The translations under genes were made by a program, and so were the position numbers. A DNA stretch of 21,461 nt from contig WVZH01000045.1 in the NCBI GenBank assembly GCA_011772595.1, positions 49,669-71,129 of the forward strand, in the 5' to 3' direction. This stretch comes from Anaerolineales bacterium (GTDB lineage: Bacteria; Chloroflexota; Anaerolineae; Anaerolineales; E44-bin32). The notes beneath the pieces are model-generated. The model was not told the DNA's origin. It saw nothing but the letters and a program-made list of their open reading frames with translations, and did no database searches. Every line of letters begins with the position of its first letter. Position 1 is the stretch's first letter. Shown here one piece after another: positions 1 to 7,863 of this stretch.

Positions 1-33
1 AACCAAAGCAGAGCATTCTGATCCATCGTCGTG

Positions 34-393
34 TCATTTTGGCATCTCCTGGAGTGACGATCTCATTGGAGTGGGAATAGGTACCGAACGGAAATAATCG
101 CAATCCAAACACTTTTCACGTACACGTCCATTACCATCTCGAAAAATTTGCCAGCAAGGCGTATCCGCTTCAGCGTAGGCACGACACCTGTCACGTTCCT
201 CTTGGGGACAGTCGTTAAAGACCCAGCATCGGACTTGTGGCAGTAGGCTTCCGCGTTCCGCGATTTGACCTTCCGCTTCAGATTGCCACCGTGCATCAAG
301 CCTTCGAAGGAAGATCACAACAATGAGGGTCAATGCAATCGGAATCCCGAAGCGAATGAGCAGACCGATAATGAGTGTGGCTAAGCCCTCCAT
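34..393 (-). CDS. Small membrane protein with a two-CW-type cysteine domain
   Basis: A 119-residue protein with one N-terminal membrane helix (about residues 5-30) followed by RRLDAR, so the rest probably faces the cytoplasm. The soluble part has six cysteines at 56, 62, 70, 80, 95 and 98. Two are followed by Trp (C56-W57, C80-W81), then come a CRAY motif at 70-73 and a final CLDCDYF at 95-101. This pattern resembles the two-CW domain found attached to bacterial sensors and chemoreceptors, recognised from memory; its ligand is not something I can state. The six Cys suggest metal binding or redox sensing (inference). The ATG is preceded by GAGG six bases upstream. It lies downstream of the response regulator but behind a strong terminator, so it is probably transcribed separately. 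The presence of a gene is well supported, the function is not. Confidence 0.8.
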   Translation of the reverse strand: MEGLATLIIGLLIRFGIPIALTLIVVIFLRRLDARWQSEAEGQIAERGSLLPQVRCWVFNDCPQEERDRCRAYAEADTPCWQIFRDGNGRVREKCLDCDYFRSVPIPTPMRSSLQEMPK

Positions 394-700
394 TTCCTAC
401 CTCAAGAACTGGATGTGCTCTGACGATTGAATAAAGTGCCGAGCATCAATAATAAGAAGACAGGAAATGCCAACCTTAGCAGAGAGAAGAAAACGAGTAC
501 GAGTATCGTGTTCATTCCACACGCTCCTATCCTTCACCTGGGTCACTTCTATCGTAGAGGCTGGAATATGCCGAGTAAATCGGCCGCTCACCCGATTTTT
601 CGCATGGGGGGAAGAACCTAGACCATTTGTGAAAAATATTACATATGCCCCAGACCGAACCCTGAAGGATCTTCGGTTTGTGGGTCAAATGACCTAGTCA
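394..700. other. Intergenic region with one foldable element, no gene recognised
   Basis: The 307 bases between the two-CW gene and the terminator of the response-regulator gene hold only short open frames with no recognisable product or good ribosome site. It should contain the promoter of the two-CW gene, but I found no convincing -35/-10 pair. Bases 653-686 can fold into a compact hairpin: 653-656 with 683-686, 657-661 with 675-679 (one G-T pair), and 664-667 with 671-674 closing a GAT triloop. A short inverted repeat, GGTCA-AA-TGACC, lies at 683-694 and overlaps the foot of that hairpin. Either could be a regulator site. No T-run follows on either strand, so a terminator is unlikely. Confidence 0.5.
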
Positions 701-703
701 CGG

Positions 704-738
704 AAAAAAAACGGCCCGACGATGCAATACGTCGGGCC
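704..738 (-). terminator. Intrinsic terminator after the response-regulator gene
   Basis: Read on the minus strand, a perfect 9-bp GC-rich stem (730-738 with 713-721, GGCCCGACG and its complement) with an 8-base loop is followed, after one G, by eight T (A-tract 704-711 on the plus strand). It starts 20 bases past the stop of the response regulator. It marks the end of the long minus-strand cytochrome/two-component run. Confidence 0.9.
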
Positions 739-758
739 ATTCACAACCAGAAGAATTG

Positions 759-1409
759 TTACGCTTGGATAATCCCTTTTCGAATGGCGTATTTCACCAG
801 CTCCGTTCGCGAGTGCAGGTTGAGCTTGCGCATGATATTTTCCCGATGGCGTGCGACGGTTTTCGGGCTGATGCTCAACGTTTCTGCAATCTCAACGTTC
901 AGAGCGCCGTCGGCAAGATGTGCCAGGACCTCTTGCTCGCGCTCGGTCAATCCATTCAAGGTCTGACCACCCCGAGGCTGCGGTTCTTGGGTGAGATAAT
1001 CCTTTACCAGCAGCTTTGCCATCGAAGGGTAGAGATAGACCTCCCCGATTGCTGCAGCTCGAATGGCCGTCAGGAGCTCTTCAGGTGCGGCTCGCTTGGG
1101 GACGTAACCACTGGCACCCGCTTCCAGCATCTTGAAGAAATATTCCTCATCCTCGTGGATCGTCAATGCCACTATGGCCGTATCGGGTTGCAAACGTTTG
1201 ATTTCTGTGGAAGCGTCGATGCCCGATAAGTCCGGTAATCCTATGTCCATCAGAACGACATCAGGGTTCAGGGATGGGAGCGCTTTTAAAGCTTCATGAG
1301 CGGTGCCAAACTCACCGACAATTTCTACGTCGGTTTCACTTTCCAGCAGCATACGCAATCCCGAACGCACAACTTCATGATCATCCACCAGGATTAGACG
1401 AATCGCCAT
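759..1409 (-). CDS. NarL/LuxR-family response regulator
   Basis: A 216-residue regulator. The receiver domain (1-120) has the acidic pair D9-D10, phospho-acceptor D55 in VVLMDIGLPD, switch T83 and K105. A linker leads to a LuxR-type helix-turn-helix (about 150-212) with LTEREQEVL and SPKTVARHRENIMRKL. It should be phosphorylated by the adjacent kinase and bind DNA as a dimer, the normal behaviour of this family. An upstream in-frame ATG at 1427 exists, but the ATG at 1409 has GAGGG about 7 bases upstream and gives the canonical start MAIRLILVDDHEVV, so 1409 is chosen. The start lies 29 bases inside the kinase gene, which suggests translational coupling. A strong terminator follows. The target genes are unknown; the cytochrome operon upstream is the obvious guess. 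Confidence 0.95.
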   Translation of the reverse strand: MAIRLILVDDHEVVRSGLRMLLESETDVEIVGEFGTAHEALKALPSLNPDVVLMDIGLPDLSGIDASTEIKRLQPDTAIVALTIHEDEEYFFKMLEAGASGYVPKRAAPEELLTAIRAAAIGEVYLYPSMAKLLVKDYLTQEPQPRGGQTLNGLTEREQEVLAHLADGALNVEIAETLSISPKTVARHRENIMRKLNLHSRTELVKYAIRKGIIQA

Positions 1410-2880
1410 TGTCGCCCTCAATTTCATTTAAATAAGGAACGAAGACCTTGATCTTTGTGCCTTCACCCGGCTGAGAATTGAGATCAAACCTTCCACCGAG
1501 CTCCGAGGCGCGTTCTTCCATTCCCATCAAGCCCCAGGAAGGTCGATTGATGTCCAGCGCAAGGACTGCACTATCAAATCCACAACCATCGTCCTCGATT
1601 ATAAGTGTCAGACCCTCCTCCTCATAGGATAAGTATACACGAGCAGTTTCGGCATCTCCGTGCTTCACTACGTTTGTCAACGCTTCCTGTGCGATACGAA
1701 ACAACCCGATTTTCTCGACGGAGGGAATGGGACGCCGTTCTCCTTCGACTTCTATATCGATTTTCAGTCCGGTACGGGCGTGCACTTCACCTGCGTACCA
1801 ACGGAGAGCTGCTGCCAAGCCAAGGTCATCCAGGTGAGAAGGGCGCAAATCCGAAATAAGACGCTGAAGTTCATCCAGTGAGTGAGCCACGAGGCTTTCG
1901 AGCTTTTTGATATTGCGCGCGGCTTTCTCTACATCCTGACGGATATTGGTGTCAATGGCTCGCAGTCCCAACCCGATCGCCGTCAATGCCTGCCCGGTCT
2001 CGTCGTGCAATTCCCGGGCCATCCGCTGGCGTTCTGCCTCCTGTGCAGCAACCACTCTCTTCAATTGTTCGCCGCGCATCGCTTCCCTTCGCTCGGCTTC
2101 CTCCAAACGCTCGGCTTGCAATTCCGCGATCTGCCGCTGAGTCTCAACCTCGAAGGAACGCAAGAAACGGATAACAAAAATTGCGGCAACTCCCGCCGCG
2201 CCAGCTCGCAGGAGCTGGACGGGGAATCCAAAGATCTGTTGAAAGAGCACTTGGTTGATGATGTGGGACGGTGGAAGGGGACTTGGGCGCGTAAAAGTCT
2301 GACCCACAATCCCATACCATGCAAACGCCACAGCCGCCCAGAGGCTATCCTGACCAAACCGCGCCAACCCCGCCCGACGGAAAGCCCGCTGTTGAGCGAT
2401 CAACCCTATGGAAGCGAATAGCGCAGAGGGAATCGCCAGGGAGTATCGCGTCCAGACGTCGGTCACGTCCCACAAATCGCTTACAAGCGGAAAGTAACGG
2501 CGCAGGATGAGGAGGCCGAAACCCCAGACGGCTGACAGCAGTAGAGGCACCAGCAAGCTCAAACGTCGAGTTCGCTCGTCACGTGACAGTAAAGACGCAC
2601 CGAAAGCTGCCAGGCTGAGAAAGGAATACGCTAGAAGGGCAACACGTACGCTTTCCCAGGCGAGCGGCATGGATGCCTGCCCAGGTAATAGTTGTAGTAT
2701 TTGGAACATCTCCATCCATTCGTGCGTGCCATGAAGAAGTCCAAAACCTGCCAAAGGACGCAAAGCATGACGCAGCCTCTCATCAGTGCCGCGACCAGCC
2801 TCCAAAGTGATCGCCAGGCCCATACTGAAGAATGCCAGGCCATACACGAAGAAGATAAGCGCGATGTACGCTGTCTGCAT
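1381..2880 (-). CDS. Seven-helix membrane sensor histidine kinase (NarL/DesK type)
   Basis: A 499-residue kinase. The first 240 residues contain about seven hydrophobic helices (near 3-25, 40-62, 71-98, 105-128, 144-164, 175-197 and 215-240) with no periplasmic sensor domain, so the signal is probably sensed in or at the membrane. A coiled coil rich in Glu, Arg and Gln follows (242-285). The HisKA_3 dimerisation box has phospho-acceptor H292 in ARELHDETGQAL. The ATPase domain has the N-box (N403 in EALTNVVKH), DDGCGFD (430-436) and WGLMGMEERA (449-458). It overlaps the response regulator by 29 bases, making a cognate pair. A 125-base gap separates it from the zinc-ribbon protein upstream, so it may share the cytochrome transcript or have its own promoter. 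The ribosome site is weak (AGGA about 13 bases before ATG). I did not recognise the membrane domain as a named family. Confidence 0.92.
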   Translation of the reverse strand: MQTAYIALIFFVYGLAFFSMGLAITLEAGRGTDERLRHALRPLAGFGLLHGTHEWMEMFQILQLLPGQASMPLAWESVRVALLAYSFLSLAAFGASLLSRDERTRRLSLLVPLLLSAVWGFGLLILRRYFPLVSDLWDVTDVWTRYSLAIPSALFASIGLIAQQRAFRRAGLARFGQDSLWAAVAFAWYGIVGQTFTRPSPLPPSHIINQVLFQQIFGFPVQLLRAGAAGVAAIFVIRFLRSFEVETQRQIAELQAERLEEAERREAMRGEQLKRVVAAQEAERQRMARELHDETGQALTAIGLGLRAIDTNIRQDVEKAARNIKKLESLVAHSLDELQRLISDLRPSHLDDLGLAAALRWYAGEVHARTGLKIDIEVEGERRPIPSVEKIGLFRIAQEALTNVVKHGDAETARVYLSYEEEGLTLIIEDDGCGFDSAVLALDINRPSWGLMGMEERASELGGRFDLNSQPGEGTKIKVFVPYLNEIEGDNGDSSNPGG

Positions 2881-3005
2881 GCTTTGCCAGATCCTTTTGA
2901 CCTCTGGGTTAAAAAGTGTAGCACCATGTCACACGTTGAGGAAGCAAAACCCGAAACACAACATCATGTACCCATTACGCAAACTATTTCAAGAAGACAA
3001 CAGGC

Positions 3006-4472
3006 TCACCGCCGGAGTTGAGTGCCGCATTGACGGCAGAATTTATCGCTAACCACAGCTTGTGCCCCACAGATATGGCAAAACAGCGGCGATGCGTCTA
3101 TCTCTCGAGCTACCGATCCGGGTTGCTTCTTTGCGGCTCGCCTCCGACGAGGACGCGGTGCGGGGGATGCGCGCTCTTTCCGCAGGCGGAGGATTAGTAC
3201 GAAGCCGACCGCTAGAAAAACGATCCCGAATCCGCCAAGAATCCACGGCAACCAAGACCGGATGTCGGGAATGCCCCCCTGCGTGGCCTCGGGTCTCACA
3301 AGCGTCGGTCCCGTGGACGAGAGGCTGGAGGAAAGTTGTGCACTCGGATTAGTATACGTAAACACTATGTCGAAAGATGACGTGGGGATTCGGGAATCCA
3401 AATATCCTTGATGATAGATGAATCCGTCGTCCCTTTGTAGAACTGCTCCTTCAGGTGAGACCAACATTGCAGTCGCGGCTGCTGGTTGCTGAACCTCAAA
3501 GCTGACTGATCCGATCTCGATTCCCTCAGGCCAGTGAAACACATAGCTTCGCTCGTCCGCTTCGAAAACCAGATCGTCGTAAAACTCCAACCACACGCCC
3601 GTAGTATCTGTCTCGACGACAACCGTGGCCCAATCCCCTGCTCGCTGGCGAATCCAGGGAACGCGATCGTCCAACCCGCCCTCCGGGAACCATTTCGCCA
3701 CCGCGTGTGGATCCCCAACGCCAGCCGGGATAGGTAAACTGACGGTGGCCGGCAGCGGCGTGTCTGCACTCAGCCGGACTCTATAGAACACCAGCACAGC
3801 AGCTCGATCAAACTCAGGCCACAAGACGACATGAAGGCTTTCGACGGGAAGGACACTGCCAAGGAGCATTTTATCGGCCGAGAGCGTCGCATTGGGTTTT
3901 CGGTAGGACAAATCAATGGAAATCGTCCGTGAGGCACTCATCGGACCGAGGTTTGCACGGAGATAAGTGAGGCCAAGCTCACCAACTTCAGCCTCACCGG
4001 GAGGCGTGATCTGGAATTCGTACGCATCAACAGGCTGCTGGACCTCGTAGGTGAGATCTGTCAGTTCAACGCCTCCGGGCCAGTCGAATCGGAACTGCCG
4101 CTCTTCACCATCGATTGTGAGTTTATCGTAATATTCCACCCATACTTCCAGGTTCTCCGTTTCAACGGTGATGGACGCCCATTCTCCCTCCACGTTACGA
4201 TCGTAATCCGCAGTCAGGAGTCTACCGTCGAGTGAAACCGTAGCTACGGCGTGCGGTTCCCCTACATCGGCCGGGATCTGAACACTCACCGACGTTGGTA
4301 GCGACGTTTCACTCGTCAGACGGAGCCGATAGATCACGAGCACTTCCGGCCGATCGAATTCCGGCCACAGGGCGACCTCCAGACTCTCAATCAAAGGGGT
4401 TTCCTGAGCGCTCACCATGTCCAGGGAGACCCAGAAGGTCGTGAGTAAAAGGAAAAGCAACAGTCTACGCAT
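3006..4472 (-). CDS. Exported duplicated-domain protein with TM helix and cytoplasmic zinc ribbon
   Basis: A 488-residue protein with a signal peptide (1-22, ending VSA), two homologous outer domains (about 28-195 and 210-376), one TM helix (406-429), a very basic stretch (430-450) and a C-terminal zinc ribbon C465-x2-C468-x10-C479-x2-C482. The copies align clearly: each opens with ESL-V-LWPEFDR, then VL-V-YR-RL, P-G-DV/VG-PHAVA, W-EYYDKL or WLEFYDDL, and E-Q-FEVQQP. Each is likely a beta-sandwich (inference). The topology places the duplicated part outside and the ribbon inside. It starts 7 bases after the second cytochrome c, with the GAGGAG ribosome site overlapping that gene's stop, so it is co-translated with the electron-transfer complex. 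I do not recognise a named family. A role in assembling or sensing the complex is inference. Confidence 0.88.
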   Translation of the reverse strand: MRRLLLFLLLTTFWVSLDMVSAQETPLIESLEVALWPEFDRPEVLVIYRLRLTSETSLPTSVSVQIPADVGEPHAVATVSLDGRLLTADYDRNVEGEWASITVETENLEVWVEYYDKLTIDGEERQFRFDWPGGVELTDLTYEVQQPVDAYEFQITPPGEAEVGELGLTYLRANLGPMSASRTISIDLSYRKPNATLSADKMLLGSVLPVESLHVVLWPEFDRAAVLVFYRVRLSADTPLPATVSLPIPAGVGDPHAVAKWFPEGGLDDRVPWIRQRAGDWATVVVETDTTGVWLEFYDDLVFEADERSYVFHWPEGIEIGSVSFEVQQPAAATAMLVSPEGAVLQRDDGFIYHQGYLDSRIPTSSFDIVFTYTNPSAQLSSSLSSTGPTLVRPEATQGGIPDIRSWLPWILGGFGIVFLAVGFVLILRLRKERASPAPRPRRRRAAKKQPGSVAREIDASPLFCHICGAQAVVSDKFCRQCGTQLRR

Positions 4473-4479
4473 CCGCTCC

Positions 4480-5256
4480 TCAAGCTCGGCGGTAGTAAAT
4501 CACCAGTGTGAGAACGACCAGGCCAGCGATCACCGCGAAGATGACCAGACTCACAGACAACGTCAGCGGGCCATCCGATACGCTAGAAGGGGTGGGACGT
4601 GCTGCCGGTGGGCTCAGGCTCAGCAGGTAGGCCGTGACGTCATCGATCTGCTGGTCGGCGAGCGGACCCCCGCGTGCCTGCGACCACGCAGGCATTGCGG
4701 TGCCTTCGACGCCTCGCGAGATGATCTGATGCAAATAGACTTCAGGTTGGTTGCTTGGCCAATCCTTCGCCAATGGCCAGCCAAACCCGCCTTGGGCCTG
4801 TTCCCCGTGGCAAACTGCGCAATCATCTCGGAAGACGACGGCGCCATTGGTCGGATCACCGCGGACATCCGGTAGCGGGGGGATCTCCGGAGGTTGGTAC
4901 GTGGGTGCCGGGGCGATTGGTCGCGTGCCACCAATAACTGCACTCACATAAGCGGCGATGTCGGCGATATCCTGATTGGTGAGTGGACCCCCATAATCCT
5001 CACCCCAGGCAAGCATAACACTTCCTTCGATACCCTGTGCAGTGACTTGCTCCAGCGCCTCTCCGACGCCCAAACCTGGAAAGAACTCCAAGCTGGCGCC
5101 CACGCGACCGCGCCCATCCTGGCCGTGGCACATGCTGCAATATTGAATATAAAGTTCAGCACCTCGATCAGGATCCCCACCTGACTGTGCCGCGGCAGTC
5201 CCCCAAAGCAGTGCAGAAAAGAATAAGAAAATCATCAACCGCGAGCCAACCCGCAT
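4480..5256 (-). CDS. Diheme cytochrome c, C-terminally anchored
   Basis: A 258-residue protein with a signal peptide (1-23), two class-I cytochrome c domains and a C-terminal TM helix (about 231-253) ending YYRRA. The heme sites are C40-S-M-C43-H44 with probable ligand M81, and C146-A-V-C149-H150 with probable ligand M188. Both domains carry the same loop after the Met (AWGEDYGGPL, AWSQARGGPL). It should pass electrons from the Rieske/cytochrome b core toward a terminal oxidase or soluble carrier on the outer side of the membrane. An in-frame ATG at 5289 exists, but the ATG at 5256 follows a strong GGAGGAG and starts a proper signal peptide. A GC-rich hairpin lies between it and the preceding cytochrome gene. 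Confidence 0.93.
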   Translation of the reverse strand: MRVGSRLMIFLFFSALLWGTAAAQSGGDPDRGAELYIQYCSMCHGQDGRGRVGASLEFFPGLGVGEALEQVTAQGIEGSVMLAWGEDYGGPLTNQDIADIAAYVSAVIGGTRPIAPAPTYQPPEIPPLPDVRGDPTNGAVVFRDDCAVCHGEQAQGGFGWPLAKDWPSNQPEVYLHQIISRGVEGTAMPAWSQARGGPLADQQIDDVTAYLLSLSPPAARPTPSSVSDGPLTLSVSLVIFAVIAGLVVLTLVIYYRRA

Positions 5257-5358
5257 CCTACTCCTCCAATCGCTGCCTTGTAGTATCACATTGATTCTAC
5301 TCGTTATCCTCTACATTGGACTGATTGAACTTGACGTTTGGTGTGTCTTCTTGCAACA

Positions 5359-5390
5359 AGCGCCGCCGTCTCCGGTGAGGCGGCGGCGCT
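5359..5390 (-). other. Strong GC-rich hairpin between two cytochrome c genes
   Basis: Bases 5359-5372 pair with 5377-5390, about 14 bp with one G-T pair and a 4-base loop. On the minus strand it begins 28 bases after the stop of the upstream diheme cytochrome c. It is followed by TGTTGCAAG rather than a T-run, so it is a weak or partial terminator at best. It could instead protect the upstream mRNA 3' end and lower expression of the second cytochrome and what follows (inference). Confidence 0.6.
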
Positions 5391-5417
5391 CAAAACGCTT
5401 ATCTCTTCACCTCGAGG

Positions 5418-6251
5418 TCAGCGCAGGCTCAGCATATAAGCGACCAAGTCGGCTAAATCTTGCACCGATAAACGCCGACCATAGTCATCAGGCATCACGT
5501 TCGATTCATACCCTTCAACGAGATGCACATTTGGAAGTACAGTTGCTTCGATGAGATACTCTTCAGCCGAGGTCGCCGTACCTGTGTAAGCTGTCTGCGA
5601 GTAACGCAACTCGGCTCGTTCCCCTATTCCGGGATCATCGCCGGAGGGCGCCCATAAAGGTCCGACGGCAGCCAACTCATGGCATCCAGAGCACCCTAGT
5701 GTGCCTGCTGATAAAGCCTTCCCCGCATCCGCATCTCCCACGGGCAGACTCACCGCGATATCGGTGCCGACGACCTCGCCAGATGGCAGAGGCGCTGGTT
5801 CACTTTCGGCTAGTGCGCGTTCTTCCCAGTTCATGATAAAGGTCACGAGAGAATCGACCTGATCCTCGCGCAGAGGACCCCCAAAGCGTTGTCCCCATGC
5901 AGGCATGCGCTGTGGGTAGCGCGTACCCTCGCTGGGTATCGGCCGCCCGGCCGCGATTACACCGGCGATGTAGTCCTCGACGCCACCTGTGTGCCCGATG
6001 GCCGCAAGTCGCTGTCCGTTGAAGAGGTCGGCGGCGTTGATCGAAGGCGCGACACCCTCAATCCCTTTTCCCTGGGGGCCGTGACAAGAGCGACAATTGT
6101 TTTCAAACAATGCCGCCCCAACCTCCACTTGTCGTGAGTTGTACGAGCGCGTGAAAGACGACATGCGATCCTGCTCGCCGATCCCAACGAACATCATGAG
6201 TCCTATTAGGATGACGATGCCAAGGGTTCCCAAAGCAATGTTCCACTTCAC
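5418..6251 (-). CDS. Diheme cytochrome c, N-terminally anchored
   Basis: A 277-residue protein with an uncleaved-looking N-terminal helix (about 5-24) and two heme sites: C53-R-S-C56-H57 with probable ligand M116 (RMPAWGQRFGGPL), and C187-S-G-C190-H191 with probable ligand M253 (NVMPDDYG). The first heme domain closely resembles both domains of the next gene. The second is different, with a longer insertion between heme and Met. The start is GTG at 6251, only 3 bases past the cytochrome b stop, with a GGGGGA ribosome site inside the end of that gene. The gene order is typical of a quinol:cytochrome c oxidoreductase in which cytochrome c replaces cytochrome c1 or f as the outer electron acceptor. 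Confidence 0.94.
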   Translation of the reverse strand: MKWNIALGTLGIVILIGLMMFVGIGEQDRMSSFTRSYNSRQVEVGAALFENNCRSCHGPQGKGIEGVAPSINAADLFNGQRLAAIGHTGGVEDYIAGVIAAGRPIPSEGTRYPQRMPAWGQRFGGPLREDQVDSLVTFIMNWEERALAESEPAPLPSGEVVGTDIAVSLPVGDADAGKALSAGTLGCSGCHELAAVGPLWAPSGDDPGIGERAELRYSQTAYTGTATSAEEYLIEATVLPNVHLVEGYESNVMPDDYGRRLSVQDLADLVAYMLSLR

Positions 6252-6254
6252 CGC

Positions 6255-7847
6255 TCATTCCCCCTGACCGTAGTTGCTGTTGCGGTGTAAATAAACGGTC
6301 TCGCTAAACTCTTCAGGATTGCCATCTTCCGGTTTGGTCCAGACGATCCGCAAAGTGATTTTCTTTAAGTCCGGTTGCCAATCCTCAATGATCATGAAAC
6401 CCTCTGCATCTATCCGCTCAGGACCTCTCACCAAACTGACCTCATCGTGAAATATCTCAAGCAACTTGTGCAGGCTTGGAGTCGGGGCCGAGACATAGGA
6501 GCGCGCTTCATACGTTCCGAGTTCGAGTTCATCCCAATCCGCCAAGCGAATCGGGCCAGGATGGGTTTGTGGAAGCAGCGTGGCCAATGCCTCCTGTTCA
6601 GGCGAGGTCACAACGCCGTACCACGGTGTCCCCATGAAAGTCAACACCGACAGTGCAGTGACTGAAATCGCTGCGATAGAGAGACCGATCCTGCGGTCGC
6701 CATAGCGGCGGCTAGGGCTCACCTCAAGATATGGGAATATCGTCAGGATGGGTGCTAAGACACCGAAAGGTATGATTACACCCCAGATGACTTTGTCACC
6801 CAATTTCAGTAAGCCCTGTAGCCATAGGAAATACCACGGCGCCGTCGTGTGGAGTGGTGTGACCAGTGGATCCGCGTGCGGTTCAAGCGGCGCATGATAG
6901 ATGAAAACAGCCGCAGCCACCATCAATGCCACCAGAGCAGATACATAGAACAACTCACGCGTGACAATCGTCGGCAGGAAATACTCACGCTTATCCATCG
7001 GAACCCGACGGGCTGTGTCCTCCCCAACCTCCTCCGCTCCTGGCGGCAAGCTATGACCATGAATGATCACCTTGTAGTAGTGCACTCCAAAGGCGATCAG
7101 CCCAATCAAGGGCAATCCAACGACGTGTAATAGATAAAAGCGCAGCAACCCATTGGCCCCAAACTCCGGCGCACCGCGCACCAGAAGGTTCAAATTCCTG
7201 CCTACAACTTCAGGCGGAACAGCTTCCGCCATCGAGGCGCCGATCGTGACCGCCCATAGGCTGAGTTGATCCCATGGTAGAAGGTATCCAGAGAATGAGA
7301 GAATGAGGGTTACTAACAACAGAATGACACCTGTAAGCCAGGTGAACTGGCGCGGTTTCTTATAGGAACCCGTGATGAACGTGCGTAGCATGTGCAAGGC
7401 CACAATCGCCACCATCAGCTCTGCGCCCAACTTATGCATGTCACGCATCAGACGTCCAAAGGGCACGTTGCTGAGGATGTTTAGCATGTTTTGGTAGGCA
7501 ACCAAGGGTGAAGGCGTATACCAGAACATCAGAAACACGCCGGTAACAATCTCAAAAGCGAAGAAGAAGGTCGAGAGCCAGCCCAATTTGAACGTGGGGT
7601 AAACGCCTGTCACCAGATTGTGGTAATACGTGGGACGGATGTGCAGCCAGAAGCCTTCAGAATGAGGCTTCAAACGCGGATTGGGACGGCCTGGTGGGTC
7701 GTCGCGCAACATGGATCGAAAATCCGCTGGGTTAAGACCCGCCGTCGCGCGAGTGAAGACATCGTCGAAGGTGTCGTTGATCGTTTTCCTCAGACCTTTA
7801 GCCTTGACGTCGTCCAGAATAGGCAGATGTAAACGAAAAAGAGGCAT
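6255..7847 (-). CDS. Cytochrome b of a b6-type quinol:cytochrome c complex (b6/subunit IV fusion)
   Basis: A 530-residue integral membrane protein that oxidises quinol and carries two b hemes. The ligands are H138 and H152, and H241 and H256. The spacings of 14 and 15 are of the cytochrome b6 kind. The Qo-site PWD of the cd region is at 191-193 (LLPWDQLSLWAV). The subunit IV part (about 295-405) has three helices. Its PEWY motif reads APWY (336-339), so the usual Glu is Ala. The position of the b6 heme-c cysteine appears to be Lys (FKLGW, near residue 87). An N-terminal extension of about 65 residues and a C-terminal soluble extension of about 125 residues (405-530) are unusual; the latter should face the outer side. 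An ATG at 7904 overlaps the Rieske gene. The ATG at 7847 has GGAG 7 bases upstream and is preferred. Confidence 0.95.
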   Translation of the reverse strand: MPLFRLHLPILDDVKAKGLRKTINDTFDDVFTRATAGLNPADFRSMLRDDPPGRPNPRLKPHSEGFWLHIRPTYYHNLVTGVYPTFKLGWLSTFFFAFEIVTGVFLMFWYTPSPLVAYQNMLNILSNVPFGRLMRDMHKLGAELMVAIVALHMLRTFITGSYKKPRQFTWLTGVILLLVTLILSFSGYLLPWDQLSLWAVTIGASMAEAVPPEVVGRNLNLLVRGAPEFGANGLLRFYLLHVVGLPLIGLIAFGVHYYKVIIHGHSLPPGAEEVGEDTARRVPMDKREYFLPTIVTRELFYVSALVALMVAAAVFIYHAPLEPHADPLVTPLHTTAPWYFLWLQGLLKLGDKVIWGVIIPFGVLAPILTIFPYLEVSPSRRYGDRRIGLSIAAISVTALSVLTFMGTPWYGVVTSPEQEALATLLPQTHPGPIRLADWDELELGTYEARSYVSAPTPSLHKLLEIFHDEVSLVRGPERIDAEGFMIIEDWQPDLKKITLRIVWTKPEDGNPEEFSETVYLHRNSNYGQGE

Positions 7848-7863
7848 TGCCAGACTCCAGGGA

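Noticed and set aside
1..26. Possible 5' end of another minus-strand gene starting at an ATG at 26 (MDQNALLW).
   Set aside because: Only eight codons are visible and no ribosome site lies at a usable distance. It cannot be told from chance.
756..1229. Long plus-strand open frame (157 codons).
   Set aside because: It lies opposite the response regulator, which has clear motifs. The translated frame has no recognisable domain and is a shadow.
1882..2421. Plus-strand open frame of 179 codons opposite the kinase.
   Set aside because: The kinase motifs on the minus strand are intact; no ribosome site or family resemblance was seen for this frame.
4417..4875. Plus-strand open frame of 152 codons.
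   Set aside because: It overlaps the diheme cytochrome c and zinc-ribbon genes on the other strand and has no recognisable product.
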